Source: JAEYFP01 sp047602645 (lineage in GTDB: Bacteria > Bacillota > Clostridia > Lachnospirales > Lachnospiraceae). Taken from it: a DNA stretch of 64,000 nucleotides. The stretch covers positions 1-64,000 of the forward strand of contig JASGGU010000005.1 in assembly GCA_047602645.1 (NCBI GenBank), read 5' to 3'. The notes below the pieces were generated by a model. It was not told where the DNA came from and did not search any database. It saw only the letters and a program-made list of their open reading frames with translations. The translations under genes were made by a program, and so were the position numbers. Positions 61,066 through 64,000 of this stretch are shown piece by piece. Position 1 is the stretch's first letter; every line of letters starts with the position of its first letter.

Positions 61066-62373
61066 TTATTCCCCTTTAGCATTCACTCTTAAAGTTTCCA
61101 GCTCCTCTAATGCCGACGCACCGTTATAGATATAATTGGCAGGCATAGAATTCTGCAGATAATCTGAAAGCTCCGGATCAATGTTTATAATCTCCGTCGG
61201 ATAGATCTGATCCGAACATCTAGAGATGGATTCCATAAATATCGTATCAATATCGGCACTTTCAGAGACTTTCATTGTGGGAACCTGTCCTCCCTCTGCT
61301 CTGAAAGTTGCAACCTCTTCACTTGTCAAATACTTCATGGCTTCAACTGCGCCTTCCACATTTTTTGAGGATGTAGGAATAAAATATCCGTCACAGCCGC
61401 CCAATAATGGATTCGTCGGGTTAGAGCCCATTGCCGGATAATCACAAACCATATAATCTGTAATTCCGGTATTATCAATCGTCGTCTTAACTGTTGTTGT
61501 CGGGCAAAGTAAAAATCCTACCTTATGTGCCGTAACGGCTCCGTATGTCTGATCCTGTGTTACGGCAAGAGCTCCGTCTCCCGGATAAAACAGACCTTCG
61601 TCAAAAGCAGCTTTAACCTGATCGCATGCCGCTACAATTTTAGGATCTGTAAATGATACATCACCATTATTCCACACATCCAGTTCAGCATCTGTGCTCC
61701 AGGCCTGCATCATTGCATTTCTGGATAACCAGCATGCATAATCTTCCTGAATACATGCTCCATATGCATCTGAGTTGCTTTCAATCCTTCTGCAGATATC
61801 CAAAAACTCATCCCATGTCATCTGTTCTTTGATTTCACTGTCCTCAATTCCTGCCGCTCTTGTAACTTCCAGATCAACCAGCATTGCCGGATATACCGTT
61901 TTATATGCTACATTGTATAACTTTTCATCATAGGTACCAATATCCAGAACGCCGTCATTGAACGTAGACGCCCATGTTTCATCCATATATTCAGTCAAAT
62001 CTGTAGCCAAACCGACTGATGTAAAGCTATTCATCTGATTCGGCCAATACTGGACAAGATCTATCTGTTCATTTGCTGCAGCTGCCGTCTTTACGGTCTG
62101 CTCTACGGATGCCGAATCCCATGTTTTTGTGATAATATTATATTTATCACCCAGTTTATCAATTAACATTTGTTCTACAGCATTATTCACATCCCCCGGA
62201 TTAGTAATCATAACGACTAAATCCTGTTTTTCACCAGACGAACTGCTATTTGCTGTTTCCTCGCTTACCTGTGTTTCTCCTGCTGATGCCGTTTCCGTGC
62301 TTTCGCTTCCGCACGCACCCAGTGACAAAGCCATTGCACCAACCAACAACAGCGACAATAATTTCTTTTTCAT
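61066..62373 (-). CDS. Sugar ABC transporter substrate-binding lipoprotein (second locus)
   Basis: A 435-residue SBP_bac_1-type protein. The signal peptide LLSLLLVGAMALSLGACGS ends at the lipobox Cys, followed by a Ser/Glu/Thr linker and the mature start DLVVMITNPGDVNNAVEQML. GGAGG precedes ATG 62373. It feeds the MalF/MalG pair beyond the terminator hairpin. A likely promoter lies in the 117 bases upstream (TATGAT at about 62418-62423 on the minus strand), with no strong -35. Confidence 0.92.
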   Translation of the reverse strand: MKKKLLSLLLVGAMALSLGACGSESTETASAGETQVSEETANSSSSGEKQDLVVMITNPGDVNNAVEQMLIDKLGDKYNIITKTWDSASVEQTVKTAAAANEQIDLVQYWPNQMNSFTSVGLATDLTEYMDETWASTFNDGVLDIGTYDEKLYNVAYKTVYPAMLVDLEVTRAAGIEDSEIKEQMTWDEFLDICRRIESNSDAYGACIQEDYACWLSRNAMMQAWSTDAELDVWNNGDVSFTDPKIVAACDQVKAAFDEGLFYPGDGALAVTQDQTYGAVTAHKVGFLLCPTTTVKTTIDNTGITDYMVCDYPAMGSNPTNPLLGGCDGYFIPTSSKNVEGAVEAMKYLTSEEVATFRAEGGQVPTMKVSESADIDTIFMESISRCSDQIYPTEIINIDPELSDYLQNSMPANYIYNGASALEELETLRVNAKGE

Positions 62374-62490
62374 ACATAACCTCCCTATTTTTGTTTGTTC
62401 CCTTTCGGTAAATTAATCATAGCAAATTTAAAGAGCCGGAAATCATGTCACAATTCTACAATTTTATGTAAAATATCAACGCTTTTCCAT

Positions 62491-64000
62491 CTAAATTGAT
62501 TCCGTTCGATAATAACCTGCACTCTTGCCGGTTTTCTTCTTAAATGCTCTTGAAAAATACGAATAGCTGCTATATCCGACTCTTTCTGCAATTTCATAGA
62601 TGGACAAATTTGTCTTTTCCAACAGCCTTAATGCTTCCTCCATTCTCGTATCAACGACAAAATCTGTAAAAGGCCTTCCTGTTTCCTTTTTAAATTTAGC
62701 GGAAATATAGTTCGGTGATTTTCCAAGTTCATCTGCAAGCTTTTCAACACTAACCTGATCAGCATAGTTTTCTTTAATAAAGATACACATTTTCTTTACA
62801 ATGGGCGAATAACTTTCATAGTTTAAATAATCCTTCTCCGCACATGTCATAATCAGGTCTTTCAGTTCTTTCATACTATCTTCAAAATGGATTCCGGAGG
62901 TCATCGTTTGATACTTCCTATCATAATCAGTATCAACTCTTCCCCTTTTTAACAACGAAAAATAAATTTTTTTCAAGAAGCTTTCTACTGATTGCTTCGT
63001 ATAGCTATGATTCTTAATATCCTCTTCAAGAAGATTTAAAACAGCTTCCATATTTTCTGTTTTATGATCATCTATGATATCCAAGTATTCTTTCTGCTTC
63101 TTTTCCGATAGTTTCTCAATCGTTATCCTTGAATTTAAGGCATACATTGTACAATATCCCTTTTCATGATAAAAATTCTGATTCATCGCTTCCTGTGCCT
63201 GTGAATATACAATATGAATGTCTTTCAGACCTTTCACATCCGATATTCCTGTCGTTAATACAACATTTTTCTCTGACAATTCCTTATTTAAATCCTGTAT
63301 ACATTTTTTCATATTGTACTGATTATTAATGTTTAAGAAGCTCGAATTTTCTCCCTGACAAATACAAATATACTGATTGTCTGTGAGCGGAACTACCCCT
63401 CCAAAACCTTCCAGCTTTATTTGCAGGATTTTCAGCAAATCCTGTGTATTCATGGGTTCCTCAATCTTCCATGATTCTACACGCATCATCGTAATATAGA
63501 TGTATTTTATATTATGCATATTATACTTTTTCATCAGAAGCTCTTTTAATTTATCCGTATTTTCATATGCTTCTCCGGCAGATATGATATGCAAAATAGA
63601 CTTTTCATACATCTCAAAATACTTAGATTCTTCGTTTTTTTCTTCTATCAGATTTTTTACTTCGTTCATTATTTTGGCAATGAGTTTCTGTGGCTTCACC
63701 GGTTTTAATTCGTATCCGTTTGCCCCTAATTGCAATGCTTTTTGACAATACTCAAATTCACTATACGCACTAAGAAGAATATATCTGCATTCCAATTTCT
63801 TCTTTTTAATCTCTTCCAGAAGCTTCAATCCATCCATCCTGGGCATACGAATATCCGCAACAACAATATCCGGATCAAAATCAGAAAAATCTTTATATGC
63901 CTCTTCCCCATCCCCATAATCCTTTACATTCTCAAATCCATAGTTTTCCCAATCTATGCCGTAGCGTATCCCCTCTCTAATCTGCTTATCGTCATCAACA
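62491..64000 (-). CDS. YesN-type response regulator with AraC domain (N-terminus beyond the window)
   Basis: About 503 codons are visible. The frame is open to the window edge, starting VDDDKQIREGIRYGIDWENY, so only some five residues are missing. The receiver has phospho-acceptor Asp in VVADIRMPRMDGLKLL and Lys in YELKPVKPQKL. A middle domain of about 230 residues follows, then an AraC HTH pair: SVEKLADELGKSPNYISAKF and SIYEIAERVGYSSYSYFSRAF. It should regulate the adjacent rhamnosidase locus; its YesM partner is probably just outside the window. Confidence 0.9.
   Translation of the reverse strand, partial: VDDDKQIREGIRYGIDWENYGFENVKDYGDGEEAYKDFSDFDPDIVVADIRMPRMDGLKLLEEIKKKKLECRYILLSAYSEFEYCQKALQLGANGYELKPVKPQKLIAKIMNEVKNLIEEKNEESKYFEMYEKSILHIISAGEAYENTDKLKELLMKKYNMHNIKYIYITMMRVESWKIEEPMNTQDLLKILQIKLEGFGGVVPLTDNQYICICQGENSSFLNINNQYNMKKCIQDLNKELSEKNVVLTTGISDVKGLKDIHIVYSQAQEAMNQNFYHEKGYCTMYALNSRITIEKLSEKKQKEYLDIIDDHKTENMEAVLNLLEEDIKNHSYTKQSVESFLKKIYFSLLKRGRVDTDYDRKYQTMTSGIHFEDSMKELKDLIMTCAEKDYLNYESYSPIVKKMCIFIKENYADQVSVEKLADELGKSPNYISAKFKKETGRPFTDFVVDTRMEEALRLLEKTNLSIYEIAERVGYSSYSYFSRAFKKKTGKSAGYYRTESI

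Noticed and set aside
1..64000. CRISPR array, tRNA or rRNA genes, insertion sequences, prophage
   Set aside because: Reading the whole window I saw no regularly spaced repeats, cloverleaf or rRNA sequence, transposase, integrase or phage structural gene. A dedicated scan could still find a short tRNA.

Overview
The window reads as a low-GC Gram-positive (Firmicutes/Clostridia) chromosome, most likely a gut-type Lachnospiraceae or close relative. This is inferred from AGGAGG-type ribosome sites, sigma-A promoters, lipoprotein binding proteins, YesM/YesN two-component systems, CUT1 sugar transporters beside rhamnosidases, Trep_Strep-type ECF transporters and a DUF4317 protein. Almost every stretch is coding. 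I see no rRNA, tRNA, CRISPR array, insertion sequence or phage gene.

Region 1 (1-7.9 kb) is a minus-strand operon: iron alcohol dehydrogenase, PdxA2-type dehydrogenase, DUF1537 four-carbon acid-sugar kinase, then a branched-chain-amino-acid-type ABC binding protein and permeases. It is divergent from a PrpR-N regulator whose AAA+ domain has lost its sigma-54 contact motif. Region 2 (8-13.8 kb) is a two-component system with a MacB/FtsX-type ABC exporter and two gene remnants. Region 3 (13.9-26.8 kb) is a minus-strand carbohydrate locus: IlvD/EDD dehydratase, sugar-binding protein, two permeases, GH106-like rhamnosidase, YesM kinase, YesN regulator and glycerate kinase. Region 4 (27-35.9 kb) is a six-gene operon (two exporter-fold ABC half-transporters, MFS carrier, complete ECF transporter), divergent from an AraC regulator. 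Region 5 (35.9-38.9 kb) holds a mosaic relic of MFS, glycerate-kinase and rhamnosidase DNA, a hipBA-like toxin-antitoxin pair and two small genes. Region 6 (39-48.7 kb) has two more ECF transporters, a second AraC regulator and a WYL-ClbS/DfsB-GyrI stress operon. Region 7 (48.8-53.5 kb) is a second two-component/FtsX module whose ATPase gene has collapsed to a stub. Region 8 (53.5-64 kb) is a second carbohydrate locus: YesN regulator, binding protein, permeases, GH78 rhamnosidase, IlvD/EDD dehydratase and 2-keto-3-deoxygluconate kinase.

The best candidate for an undescribed system is a transport regulon. The promoters of the three ECF operons (34.7, 41.9 and 48.7 kb) each carry the same inverted repeat, GTTAG-N6-CTAAC, just after the -10 box. 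One operon also carries a YbtP/YbtQ-like ABC pair and an MFS carrier, and two AraC regulators resemble siderophore-sensing ones. Together this suggests parallel importers for metallophores or related cofactors under one repressor. The repressor and the substrates are not visible here. A second theme is gene decay by internal deletion: HTH stub, FMN-binding stub, ATPase stub, and a glycerate kinase copy with two deletions.
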